Shown here in pieces: positions 8,040 to 12,436 of a stretch of DNA of 22,896 nt. Every line of letters begins with the position of its first letter. Position 1 is the stretch's first letter. This DNA comes from a virus. The translations under genes and the position numbers were made by a program. The notes under the pieces are model-generated. The model worked only from the letters and a program-made list of their open reading frames with translations, was not told the origin of the DNA and ran no database searches. The stretch covers positions 1-22,896 of IMG/VR virus record IMGVR_UViG_3300030098_005444; one strand, 5' to 3'.

Positions 8040-8226
8040 GATTCAATCTCCTCTTCACCTCATGGGGCAAAAATGGTCTTCTTTTCGCTAATACACGCTT
8101 ACGACACGCCTTTGCGCGTTTATCACACGCTTTAGACACGTTTATTACACGTTTAGGCTCGACCGGAATAGTAGCCATTCTTATAAAACCGTTGGTAAAC
8201 AATATAAATATAATAATATCAATCAT
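8029..8226 (-). CDS. small membrane-anchored, very basic protein
   Basis: This 65-residue protein has an N-terminal hydrophobic helix (MIDIIIFILFTNGFI) followed by an Arg/Lys/Cys-rich tail (SKACDKRAKACRKRVLAKRR). I choose the ATG at 8226 rather than the in-frame ATG at 8238. GGAGAG sits just upstream of 8226 and nothing precedes 8238. The basic tail is encoded by six near-identical 11-base units (see repeat). Because 11 is not a multiple of 3, the protein itself repeats only loosely. Role unknown. Confidence 0.5.
   Translation of the reverse strand: MIDIIIFILFTNGFIRMATIPVEPKRVINVSKACDKRAKACRKRVLAKRRPFLPHEVKRRLNRGR
8093..8157. repeat. six tandem 11-bp units, iteron-like
   Basis: Plus-strand units begin at 8093, 8104, 8115, 8125, 8136 and 8147, with consensus ACACGYTTANN. 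The third unit is degenerate (CGCGTTTATC, 10 bases). A period of 11 places each copy on nearly the same face of the helix, as in replication iterons or operator arrays. The array is inside a coding region and lies about 130 bases from the AT-rich dyad region at 8239-8353. Confidence 0.6.
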
Positions 8227-8238
8227 TTCTCTCTCCAT

Positions 8239-8353
8239 ATAAAAAAATTAAAATATTTCTTGACACCAATAAATTAATATGATAGATATATATCTTAGAA
8301 ACCAGTTGAGATATATATTTATATATTAAGAAATATATCTTAGATATATATCT
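8239..8353. other. AT-rich intergenic region with dyad repeats, candidate replication origin
   Basis: This gap of about 115 bases is nearly all A/T. It carries two identical 12-bp palindromes AGATATATATCT at 8284-8295 and 8342-8353, plus near copies around 8310 and 8331-8339. A perfect -35 hexamer TTGACA (8259-8264, plus strand) has no good -10 partner. AT-rich DNA with dyads beside an 11-bp iteron-like array is the classic layout of a DNA unwinding element. It could instead be a promoter/operator for the leftward genes. Confidence 0.35.
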
Positions 8354-8645
8354 ACTCATTAATAAAATCCCAATCTAATTCACTTATTCCTAAAGCTCTA
8401 TAAAAATTTTCATCAGTTCCGAAACAAGCATCCAAATTATATTCTAATGCTTTCTCAATCATTTGATATAACCCATCTTTCTCCTCATCAGTTACATTCT
8501 TTAATTCCTCAACCAAATCTACACTTTTCCTGGCAACCTTAATGACCTTTACAATCCTTTCAGTTACCTCATCGAAATGCTTCTTAGATTGCAATTTTCG
8601 CTGTTTTGTGGTATCATCTTTGCATATGCGAATTTCCTTTGTCAT
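8352..8645 (-). CDS. small helical acidic protein, unknown
   Basis: This 97-residue soluble protein is basic at the N-terminus and acidic, helical in the rest (LVEELKNVTDEEKDGLYQMIEKALEY). ATG 8645 has GGAGG seven bases upstream. The complementary plus strand encodes the opposite-direction RusA gene, which starts at 8626, so the first 20 bases overlap divergently. The RusA promoter also lies within this coding sequence, making transcriptional interference likely. No family recognised. Confidence 0.55.
   Translation of the reverse strand: MTKEIRICKDDTTKQRKLQSKKHFDEVTERIVKVIKVARKSVDLVEELKNVTDEEKDGLYQMIEKALEYNLDACFGTDENFYRALGISELDWDFINE
8589..8617 (+). promoter_or_regulatory. sigma-70-type extended -10 promoter for rusA
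   Basis: TTGCAA (8589-8594) is followed by a 17-base spacer and TATCAT (8612-8617). TGG sits immediately before the -10, which is the extended -10 signature TGn. A start about seven bases on would fall near 8624, two bases before the rusA ATG at 8626, giving a leaderless or nearly leaderless mRNA. There is no ribosome binding site before this ATG, which is consistent. Confidence 0.5.
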
Positions 8646-9096
8646 TGATTGTCCTCCATTTTCATCAAATAAAGCATACTATAAGAACCGACAGCTAACC
8701 CAACAAGCGCGAGTATGGCGTGAAGAATTTCTTTATCAGATGCAATGTCCAAAAATTCAGCAAAGCCTACAGCAGTTCCGAAACCAATTCCAACCATCAA
8801 AACATGGTATAGAAGCAAAATATGTTTTCTTTTATCCTTCATCTATTCTCCTTACTAAGCGTGGCGAAATTAGCCGCCGTTCATGTGATTTAACAAACAT
8901 TGAAAAGTTAGTACAAGACAACGTTTTTGAACCACGTTACAATGGTCGCATCATCCGTGATAAAACCATTATTAATTTAAACCTTGATGACAAATACATT
9001 ACTCATCTTGAGTCTCGCAAGTGCCTTCACCCTCAGAATCGTTATCAGATCGAGATTTTGCTTTCTTTAATTCCTCTTCCAAAATCTGATCAATAA
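8626..9096 (+). CDS. rusA: RusA-type Holliday junction resolvase, opposite strand to its operon
   Basis: This 156-residue protein has the RusA layout: an N-terminal strand then CPPFSSNKAYYKN (9-21), with conserved Pro-Pro and Asn15. A central strand leads into SRRSCDLTNIEKLVQD, with Asp88, Asn91, Lys94 and Asp98. A LDDKYITHLESRK segment follows (Asp121, Asp122, Lys132), then a final strand YQIEILLSLIPL. RusA cleaves four-way junctions in replication/recombination intermediates. By alignment to E. coli RusA (Asp70, Asp72, Asp91, Lys76), the second catalytic Asp is Thr90. I choose ATG 8626 over upstream in-frame Met because homology begins here. All 13 arginines use CGN codons, unlike the AGA-rich neighbours, suggesting separate acquisition. 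Confidence 0.8.
   Translation: MRISFVIDCPPFSSNKAYYKNRQLTQQARVWREEFLYQMQCPKIQQSLQQFRNQFQPSKHGIEAKYVFFYPSSILLTKRGEISRRSCDLTNIEKLVQDNVFEPRYNGRIIRDKTIINLNLDDKYITHLESRKCLHPQNRYQIEILLSLIPLPKSDQ
8642..8842 (-). CDS. possible two-helix membrane protein, wholly antisense to rusA
   Basis: A 66-residue frame with two hydrophobic segments (HILLLYHVLMVGIGFGTAVGF and ILHAILALVGLAVGSYSMLYL) and a short acidic tail. AGGAG stands five bases before its ATG, and its TGA overlaps the next ATG as ATGA, both typical of real genes here. However, it lies entirely on the complement of rusA. In this frame the second codon position faces the rusA wobble base, so A-ending rusA codons would create hydrophobic codons by chance. 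It may be a true antisense gene or a shadow. Confidence 0.35.
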   Translation of the reverse strand: MKDKRKHILLLYHVLMVGIGFGTAVGFAEFLDIASDKEILHAILALVGLAVGSYSMLYLMKMEDNQ

Positions 9097-9099
9097 GCT

Positions 9100-9435
9100 T
9101 TAAGTACTCATCTCCATAAATTTGCATTCCTTCTCCTTTTTAGTATGATGCTCTTGTCTCAGCTCATTATTACTTATTAAAATCCATCTATCCATTCCTT
9201 TTAAGTCATAAATCTGTTCCCAAGTGTAACCCTTAGACTGCAATGTTCTCGCCTTTGCTATGGGTCTATAACCGCCTTGGGATGGTCTTCTAGGATGTAA
9301 ATTGTATTGTGATACGGCTATAGCATAAGAACCGCATTTAACACATTTTCCTTCCTTATCGACTTTGGTTGACGTAAACCTTCCGTAGCAACGCCTCTTT
9401 TTTAAAAACTCACAATCACATTCATAAGTCGCCAT
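9100..9435 (-). CDS. hypothetical protein with Cys-rich zinc-binding-like N-terminus
   Basis: This 111-residue protein has cysteines at 6, 8, 16, 31 and 34 (C-x-C ... C ... CVKCG), consistent with a small treble-clef or zinc-ribbon site. A helical region follows that includes SKGYTWEQIYDL. Its ATG shares one base with the stop of mazG (TAATG). The gene stops four bases beyond the convergent rusA stop. Function unknown; a nucleic-acid or protein-binding role would be usual for such a finger. Confidence 0.6.
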   Translation of the reverse strand: MATYECDCEFLKKRRCYGRFTSTKVDKEGKCVKCGSYAIAVSQYNLHPRRPSQGGYRPIAKARTLQSKGYTWEQIYDLKGMDRWILISNNELRQEHHTKKEKECKFMEMST

Positions 9436-9746
9436 TATCTATCATCTCCTTCTCCGTTAATAGTACCTCTTTTATACCTACTTTGCAACTTACTTAAGTT
9501 AGCCTTAGCAACGTCTTCAAAATCAAAATCATAGGCATAACTCAATTGACTTAAGTACCAAAGAACATCTCCTAACTCTTTTTGGAGTGCCTTCTTCTCA
9601 AAAACACCGTCTCTAATCTCCTTTTTTATCTTCTCCAATACTTCACCAACCTCACCGCCTAATCCTAACGCCAAATAAAGCGCATCGTTTTTTACATTAC
9701 CTTGCATATACATGCGCGCTCTTTTTTGATATTGATTTAAAGTCAT
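9435..9746 (-). CDS. mazG: MazG-like nucleotide pyrophosphohydrolase
   Basis: This 103-residue protein is a single MazG domain, with the metal-binding helix pair GGEVGEVLEKIKK (Glu32, Glu35) and KELGDVLWYLSQL (Glu57, Asp60). MazG-type enzymes hydrolyse nucleoside triphosphates to monophosphates and pyrophosphate. Phage versions are proposed to adjust dNTP pools or host (p)ppGpp-related signalling. The start has GGAGGAG six bases upstream, just after the stop of the small lipoprotein. All four acidic ligands are present, so it should be active. Confidence 0.9.
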   Translation of the reverse strand: MTLNQYQKRARMYMQGNVKNDALYLALGLGGEVGEVLEKIKKEIRDGVFEKKALQKELGDVLWYLSQLSYAYDFDFEDVAKANLSKLQSRYKRGTINGEGDDR

Positions 9747-9749
9747 AAC

Positions 9750-9962
9750 TTACTCCTCCACTATATCTCTTAAAAAATCATTTAAGCATTCATTTAATTG
9801 CTCGTTAGTTGTAGCCAATACCTGACAATAACTCTTAGCAAACTCAATTTGCCATTCAATATCATGCTTAACTCTATACTGTTCTGGCACATCTATTTTT
9901 ATGTTATCTGGTATTAACGGTTTTCCGCATCCAATTAAAAGTAATAATATTAATGTTCGCAT
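9750..9962 (-). CDS. small lipoprotein
   Basis: I choose ATG 9962, giving 70 residues. AAAGGA lies just upstream, and the product then begins with a compact lipoprotein signal, MRTLILLLLIGC, with lipobox Leu9-Ile-Gly-Cys12. The longer in-frame start at 10010 would bury the signal. The mature part is a short, mostly helical acidic domain with two more Cys. Being in the early block rather than a lysis module, it could be a superinfection-exclusion or envelope-modifying lipoprotein. An o-spanin is possible but has no partner in view. It overlaps the PhaR-like gene by 13 bases. Confidence 0.6.
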   Translation of the reverse strand: MRTLILLLLIGCGKPLIPDNIKIDVPEQYRVKHDIEWQIEFAKSYCQVLATTNEQLNECLNDFLRDIVEE

Positions 9963-10267
9963 GGTGTTCCTTTTTGTATGGGTTGTAATACTTGACGCTC
10001 TAAATTCCACGATTTATACAATAGATTACTTAATAATGCTACTGTACTATTTGAAAAAGTATCTATCTTCTTAGCAAAATTTTGAATAATATATCTATTA
10101 CCTCTTAATAATGCCGTCTCTTGATTAAAATCTTCTCCGATATTAAATACGCCAATCTGGTAACCGTTTCTAATGTACTCTATAACATTACTAAAATTAA
10201 CATACTCACTTTTATCATAACAGTATAATTTTCTATTCTTATAATAAACAAAGTTCTTAAATTTCAT
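9950..10267 (-). CDS. PhaR / PHB-accumulation-regulator-like DNA-binding protein
   Basis: This 105-residue protein has an N-terminal half matching the polyhydroxyalkanoate synthesis regulator DNA-binding domain (PHB_acc_N). It has YYKNRKLYCYDKSEYVNF, then VIEYIRNGYQIGVFN and an ET-x-L segment, like the family's Y-x-NR-x-LY ... S-x-Y-V ... G-x3-V pattern. In bacteria PhaR binds DNA and PHB granules to control phasin and PHB synthesis genes. The C-terminal 40 residues are not recognised. In a phage early operon it is a candidate transcription factor acting on phage promoters or host carbon-storage genes. Confidence 0.6.
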   Translation of the reverse strand: MKFKNFVYYKNRKLYCYDKSEYVNFSNVIEYIRNGYQIGVFNIGEDFNQETALLRGNRYIIQNFAKKIDTFSNSTVALLSNLLYKSWNLERQVLQPIQKGTPCEH

Positions 10268-10490
10268 GATTCTCTCCTTTACAAAAACGCTTTATTGCGT
10301 GGTTTAATATATCATAGGCTTCATTATGATAACCTATTTTTTCATAAAAAGCAGTAAATAAGTCTACCGCTTTATCACTATTTCCAAACAGTTTTTCAAT
10401 ACTCTCATCATCTATTTGGTGTTCTATTAGATCTTTTATTGCACTGTTTGAGTACTCGTTCATAAACGCTAGATAACCCCATTTCATCAT
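10257..10490 (-). CDS. small helical protein, unknown
   Basis: This 77-residue acidic, helical and soluble protein (AIKDLIEHQIDDESIEKLF and KAVDLFTAFYEKIGYHNEAYDIL) starts Met-Met. AAGGAG is better spaced for the second ATG at 10487. It overlaps the PhaR-like gene by 11 bases at its 3' end. No family recognised. Confidence 0.55.
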   Translation of the reverse strand: MMKWGYLAFMNEYSNSAIKDLIEHQIDDESIEKLFGNSDKAVDLFTAFYEKIGYHNEAYDILNHAIKRFCKGENHEI

Positions 10491-10584
10491 ACTCTCCTTT
10501 ATTGGGTGGACACATTAATGCATCTCTTTTAACTATTGTTAACATAATTACAAATAAATACAATACTATTATAAATTTTATCAT
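10408..10584 (-). CDS. possible small membrane peptide overlapping the next gene
   Basis: A 58-codon frame starts at ATG 10584, two bases after the stop of the basic 43-residue gene, with GAGGTG ten bases upstream. Residues 2-18 form one transmembrane helix (IKFIIVLYLFVIMLTIV), followed by a polar tail. It fills the gap 10491-10586 but then runs 83 bases into the next gene in another frame, which lowers confidence. Confidence 0.3.
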   Translation of the reverse strand: MIKFIIVLYLFVIMLTIVKRDALMCPPNKGEYDEMGLSSVYERVLKQCNKRSNRTPNR

Positions 10585-10586
10585 AA

Positions 10587-10718
10587 CTATTTTTCACCTC
10601 GACTTGCCCTTGCATTTTTCTTATGCGTATTAACTATTTTAATATTAACAAAGTTATTTTTAGTTAACTTATGTTTTTTCAATCCCTTCTTCTTACACTT
10701 CTTTTTTACGTTACTCAT
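10587..10718 (-). CDS. small Lys-rich basic protein (alternative upstream TTG start)
   Basis: From ATG 10718, preceded by AAAGGAG six bases upstream, the product is 43 residues and extremely basic (MSNVKKKCKKKGLKKHK...), likely nucleic-acid binding. An in-frame TTG at 10778 also has an AAAGGAG upstream and would add a hydrophobic N-terminus of 20 residues (FFTFATLLMFRCLFI). Two products, soluble and membrane-anchored, are possible. The TTG and its ribosome binding site lie inside the leader stem-loop described separately. Confidence 0.5.
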   Translation of the reverse strand: MSNVKKKCKKKGLKKHKLTKNNFVNIKIVNTHKKNARASRGEK

Positions 10719-10737
10719 TTTATTCTCCTTTATAAAA

Positions 10738-10811
10738 AGGCACCGAAACATTAATAAGGTTGCAAAGGTGAAAAACAAAGGCTTTCTCCTTTTTAGTTAA
10801 GTTCGATGCCT
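10738..10811 (-). promoter_or_regulatory. leader stem-loop enclosing a ribosome binding site and TTG start
   Basis: In minus-strand RNA, AGGCAUCGAA (10811-10802) pairs over 10 bp with UUCGGUGCCU (10747-10738). One pair is G-U, which would be a mismatch in plus-strand RNA. Inside the loop AAAGG and CCUUU can pair around the AAGGAG of the TTG start. This could regulate translation of the long form of the basic protein. Confidence 0.35.
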
Positions 10812-10833
10812 GTTAACTTGTTACTAATTATAT

Positions 10834-10849
10834 TGCACATCCTGTGCCA
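10834..10849 (-). promoter_or_regulatory. possible fifth sigma-54-type promoter
   Basis: The minus strand reads TGGCACA-GGAT-GTGCA, with the exact -24/-12 spacing of TGGCACG-N4-TTGCW and two mismatches. It lies in an intergenic gap, and the predicted start near 10823 is just before the leader stem-loop. The site is weaker than the four at 12027-12239. Confidence 0.35.
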
Positions 10850-10875
10850 AACTTATTCATCCTATTCTTAATTAC

Positions 10876-11031
10876 TTACGCTGCCTCCTCTGTATAAAGT
10901 TTAAGCAATTGTTTATAAAAATCATAACCACGTGTAGCATCCTCAGAAACTTGTAGACGTTCTAAGTCTTGTATGACTTCAAGCTCCGTCGGTATAGGTG
11001 GTAATAATAAATATTCAAATGTTTTAGTCAT
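10876..11031 (-). CDS. small acidic protein, unknown
   Basis: A 51-residue frame starts at ATG 11031, with AAGGAG eight bases upstream. The product is acidic (MTKTFEYLLLPPIPTELEVI...LYTEEAA), with an N-terminal hydrophobic/proline segment and a helical remainder. It fills the space between two conserved small early genes and is followed by the gap holding the sigma-54-like site. Function unknown. Confidence 0.55.
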   Translation of the reverse strand: MTKTFEYLLLPPIPTELEVIQDLERLQVSEDATRGYDFYKQLLKLYTEEAA

Positions 11032-11043
11032 AATAATATCTCC

Positions 11044-11316
11044 TTAAAATCCAATACAATAAAAGCTCATATTATCTTCAAAATCAATAGTATGGTCGTT
11101 TATTTTATCATATAAATACCATTCAAAGTCTTTTTGATATAAATGCAATCTTGCGGGTAACAAATCATTTATACAATTCTTAGTATGCCTAGTACGCCAA
11201 CCTCCTGAATTTAATTTAATATTATTGCCCTCTCTAATAAAAATAACTGTATTATAAAGTTGTGCAATAGTCTGACCTTCATGGTTAACTACATTTAACC
11301 CTGCTCTTTTTTTCAT
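11044..11316 (-). CDS. conserved-type small phage protein (SGGWRT-H-TK motif)
   Basis: This 90-residue protein has the pattern Y-x-T-V-x-F then LNSGGWRTRHTKNCIND, which I recognise from many small uncharacterised phage early proteins. It is predicted beta-rich. Its ATG overlaps the stop of the upstream gene by one base (TAATG). Function unknown, but it belongs to a group often seen near phage early promoters. Confidence 0.65.
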   Translation of the reverse strand: MKKRAGLNVVNHEGQTIAQLYNTVIFIREGNNIKLNSGGWRTRHTKNCINDLLPARLHLYQKDFEWYLYDKINDHTIDFEDNMSFYCIGF

Positions 11317-11723
11317 TACTCACCTCCATTAAATGTATAATATTTATCAGTAATAGGACAACGACTCCAATTATCTCCAATAAGCTTTTTATCAGTTAAA
11401 ACCAACTTACCTAAATTAGTTGATTCACCATAATGAGGTATTAGTGTACCATTCCTATCCGAGTCTACTACAACGAAAGCCTCCTGATCAAATAAGTCAG
11501 CAAGTGCAATTCCAAAGCTGCGAGCCTCTTTAACAGTGTCCGTTGTAACTAAATAACTTAACTCTGTTTGCCCTTTCCATGAACCAATTAACGTTTTAAA
11601 TGGCAAATTCATTGCAGTTAATTCGTGCTCTAATTTAATAGAGTTGTCTACGTCATTAACATCTCCTTTAAATGCCGAAACGATGAAAAATGGCTTCTTA
11701 GGTTGTTTGTTAAGTGTTCTCAT
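11316..11723 (-). CDS. hypothetical phage protein, DUF3293-like pattern
   Basis: This 135-residue soluble alpha/beta protein shows FFIVSAFKGD, then Asn27 and a helix, IGSWKGQTELSYLV, and ALADLFDQEAFVVVD. That is a weak resemblance to the DUF3293 layout (SAF-N-helix-G-W-E-S-x-V-helix-Q-A). It starts directly after the TAA of the HTH-like gene, in the same frame, with AAAGGAGG upstream. Function unknown. Confidence 0.6.
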   Translation of the reverse strand: MRTLNKQPKKPFFIVSAFKGDVNDVDNSIKLEHELTAMNLPFKTLIGSWKGQTELSYLVTTDTVKEARSFGIALADLFDQEAFVVVDSDRNGTLIPHYGESTNLGKLVLTDKKLIGDNWSRCPITDKYYTFNGGE

Positions 11724-11912
11724 TTAAATACCTCCTTTAAGGTTCTCGTTATTAATTTCCTTACCTATTTTAATAAGTTTTAAAGCTTTATTAGTAGACA
11801 TACCATAAAACTCCGCAAACTTTTCAACAGTGAGGAAATTATTCAAATAATCTAAATATAATAGCTCTAATTTATATAAAGCACTATTAATCTCTCTCAT
11901 TTAAATACCTCC
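11718..11912. repeat. 18-bp direct repeat over two ribosome binding sites
   Basis: TCTCATTTAAATACCTCC occurs at 11718-11735 and 11895-11912. On the minus strand each copy is GGAGGTATTTAAATGAGA: the ribosome binding site, the stop of the upstream ORF (GGI-stop) and the start of the next. It looks like a duplicated translation start cassette. Confidence 0.7.
11724..11900 (-). CDS. small helix-turn-helix-like protein
   Basis: A 58-residue frame starts at ATG 11900, with GGAGG seven bases upstream. Residues 23-48 (LTVEKFAEFYGMSTNKALKLIKIGKE) fit a helix-turn-helix of the kind found in small phage regulators. It is the second gene after the leftward promoters, so an early regulatory role is reasonable. 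Its TAA is immediately followed, in frame, by the ATG of the 135-residue gene. Confidence 0.6.
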   Translation of the reverse strand: MREINSALYKLELLYLDYLNNFLTVEKFAEFYGMSTNKALKLIKIGKEINNENLKGGI

Positions 11913-11975
11913 AATGGTTGAAATTGATAATAAAAGAATGTAAACAAAACTAAAAACTTTAATACATTTAATCAT
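11901..11975 (-). CDS. 24-residue membrane peptide, first of the leftward operon
   Basis: ATG 11975 has a perfect GGAGG five bases upstream and is the first start codon after the leftward sigma-54-like promoter at 12027-12042. The peptide is MIKCIKVFSFVYILLLSIST plus four residues, essentially one transmembrane helix. It may be a real mini-protein or a leader peptide coupling translation to the next gene, whose ATG directly follows its stop. Confidence 0.4.
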   Translation of the reverse strand: MIKCIKVFSFVYILLLSISTIGGI

Positions 11976-12026
11976 GTTTTCCTCCAGTAAATAAAGCATA
12001 ACAAATTTTTAAATGAATTAATACAA

Positions 12027-12042
12027 CGCAAAAATCGTGCCA
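12027..12042 (-). promoter_or_regulatory. sigma-54 (RpoN) promoter P1, leftward
   Basis: The minus strand reads TGGCACG-ATTT-TTGCG, matching the TGGCACG-N4-TTGCW consensus except for the last base. The predicted start is about 12016, some 40 bases before the first leftward gene (ATG 11975). It forms a back-to-back pair with P3. Confidence 0.65.
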
Positions 12043-12074
12043 CAACAAAAAAATGCATAAAAATGTAAATTAAT

Positions 12075-12090
12075 TGGTACGAAACTTGCA
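12075..12090 (+). promoter_or_regulatory. sigma-54 (RpoN) promoter P3, rightward
   Basis: TGGTACG-AAAC-TTGCA matches the consensus except for one T (common alternative Y) in the -24 element. The predicted start is near 12101. Its -24 box is 32 bases from that of P1, giving a divergent pair. Confidence 0.6.
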
Positions 12091-12205
12091 TAATAAATAT
12101 ATTTCACCCGCAAAATTACATATAAAGGATTGCAAGATCTATGCCAGAAATGTACGTCCCCTTCCCACGCGCAAATAAGCCATAAATAAATCTTATTGAC
12201 ATCAC

Positions 12206-12221
12206 TGGTACTAAACTTGCT
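12206..12221 (+). promoter_or_regulatory. sigma-54 (RpoN) promoter P4, rightward
   Basis: TGGTACT-AAAC-TTGCT keeps the GG and GC cores at exact spacing. The predicted start near 12232 falls inside P2, which faces it. An overlapping TTGACA (12196) with GCTAAT (12219) at 17 bases could also act as a sigma-70 promoter. Confidence 0.5.
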
Positions 12222-12223
12222 AA

Positions 12224-12239
12224 TGCAAACATCGTGCCA
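12224..12239 (-). promoter_or_regulatory. sigma-54 (RpoN) promoter P2, leftward, perfect consensus
   Basis: The minus strand reads TGGCACG-ATGT-TTGCA, matching every specified base of TGGCACG-N4-TTGCW. The predicted start near 12213 lies within P4, so only one of the two can be used at a time. Confidence 0.7.
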
Positions 12240-12374
12240 ATCATGCCCCCATGGAAAAAAGCACCCCCGCGAAATATGTTGAATTAACTATATAATATAT
12301 ATAGACTTACACCTATTTTTCCCGCAGCAAACACCCCCCGCTAACTAGCTGAAAAGCCGAAACCCCGCGCGCAA

Positions 12375-12408
12375 ATTTTAAAAAAGAGCGAAGCGATTTT
12401 TTTAAAAT
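12375..12408. terminator. bidirectional hairpin with GCGAAGC cap (terminator or attenuator)
   Basis: Arms ATTTTAAAAAA (12375-12385) and TTTTTTAAAAT (12398-12408) form an 11-bp AT stem. The loop holds GCGAAGC (12388-12394), known as an exceptionally stable mini-hairpin in DNA. T-runs flank it on both strands. It lies between the rightward sigma-54-like promoters and the first rightward gene, so it could insulate or attenuate. Confidence 0.45.
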
Positions 12409-12436
12409 ATATTCCCAATCTTTTTCCAAGATTTTC

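Larger units (their letters stand above)
12107..12379 (+). repeat. series of six C-rich motifs (CCCGC ... AA)
   Basis: Related sites on the plus strand are CCCGCAAAATTA (12107), CCCACGCGCAAATAAG (12164), CCCCCGCGAAATATG (12264), CCCGCAGCAAAC (12321), CCCCCGCTAAC (12335) and CCCCGCGCGCAAATTTT (12363). A shared CCCGC followed by an A-run in otherwise AT-rich DNA suggests a repeated protein-binding site, for example activator sites for the adjacent sigma-54-like promoters. Confidence 0.4.

Noticed and set aside
11316-11975. Stop-codon reassignment (TAA read as sense) joining three ORFs
   Set aside because: All genes in the window end normally, including with TAA, and each ORF has its own ribosome binding site; coupling is the simpler reading.
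12141-12287. Two 14-codon frames (12141-12185 and 12243-12287) in the control region
   Set aside because: They have no convincing ribosome binding site and low-complexity content; chance frames are expected at this length.
12291-12296. Perfect TATAAT hexamer
   Set aside because: No -35 at 16-18 bases; it is inside an AT-run where the hexamer arises by chance.
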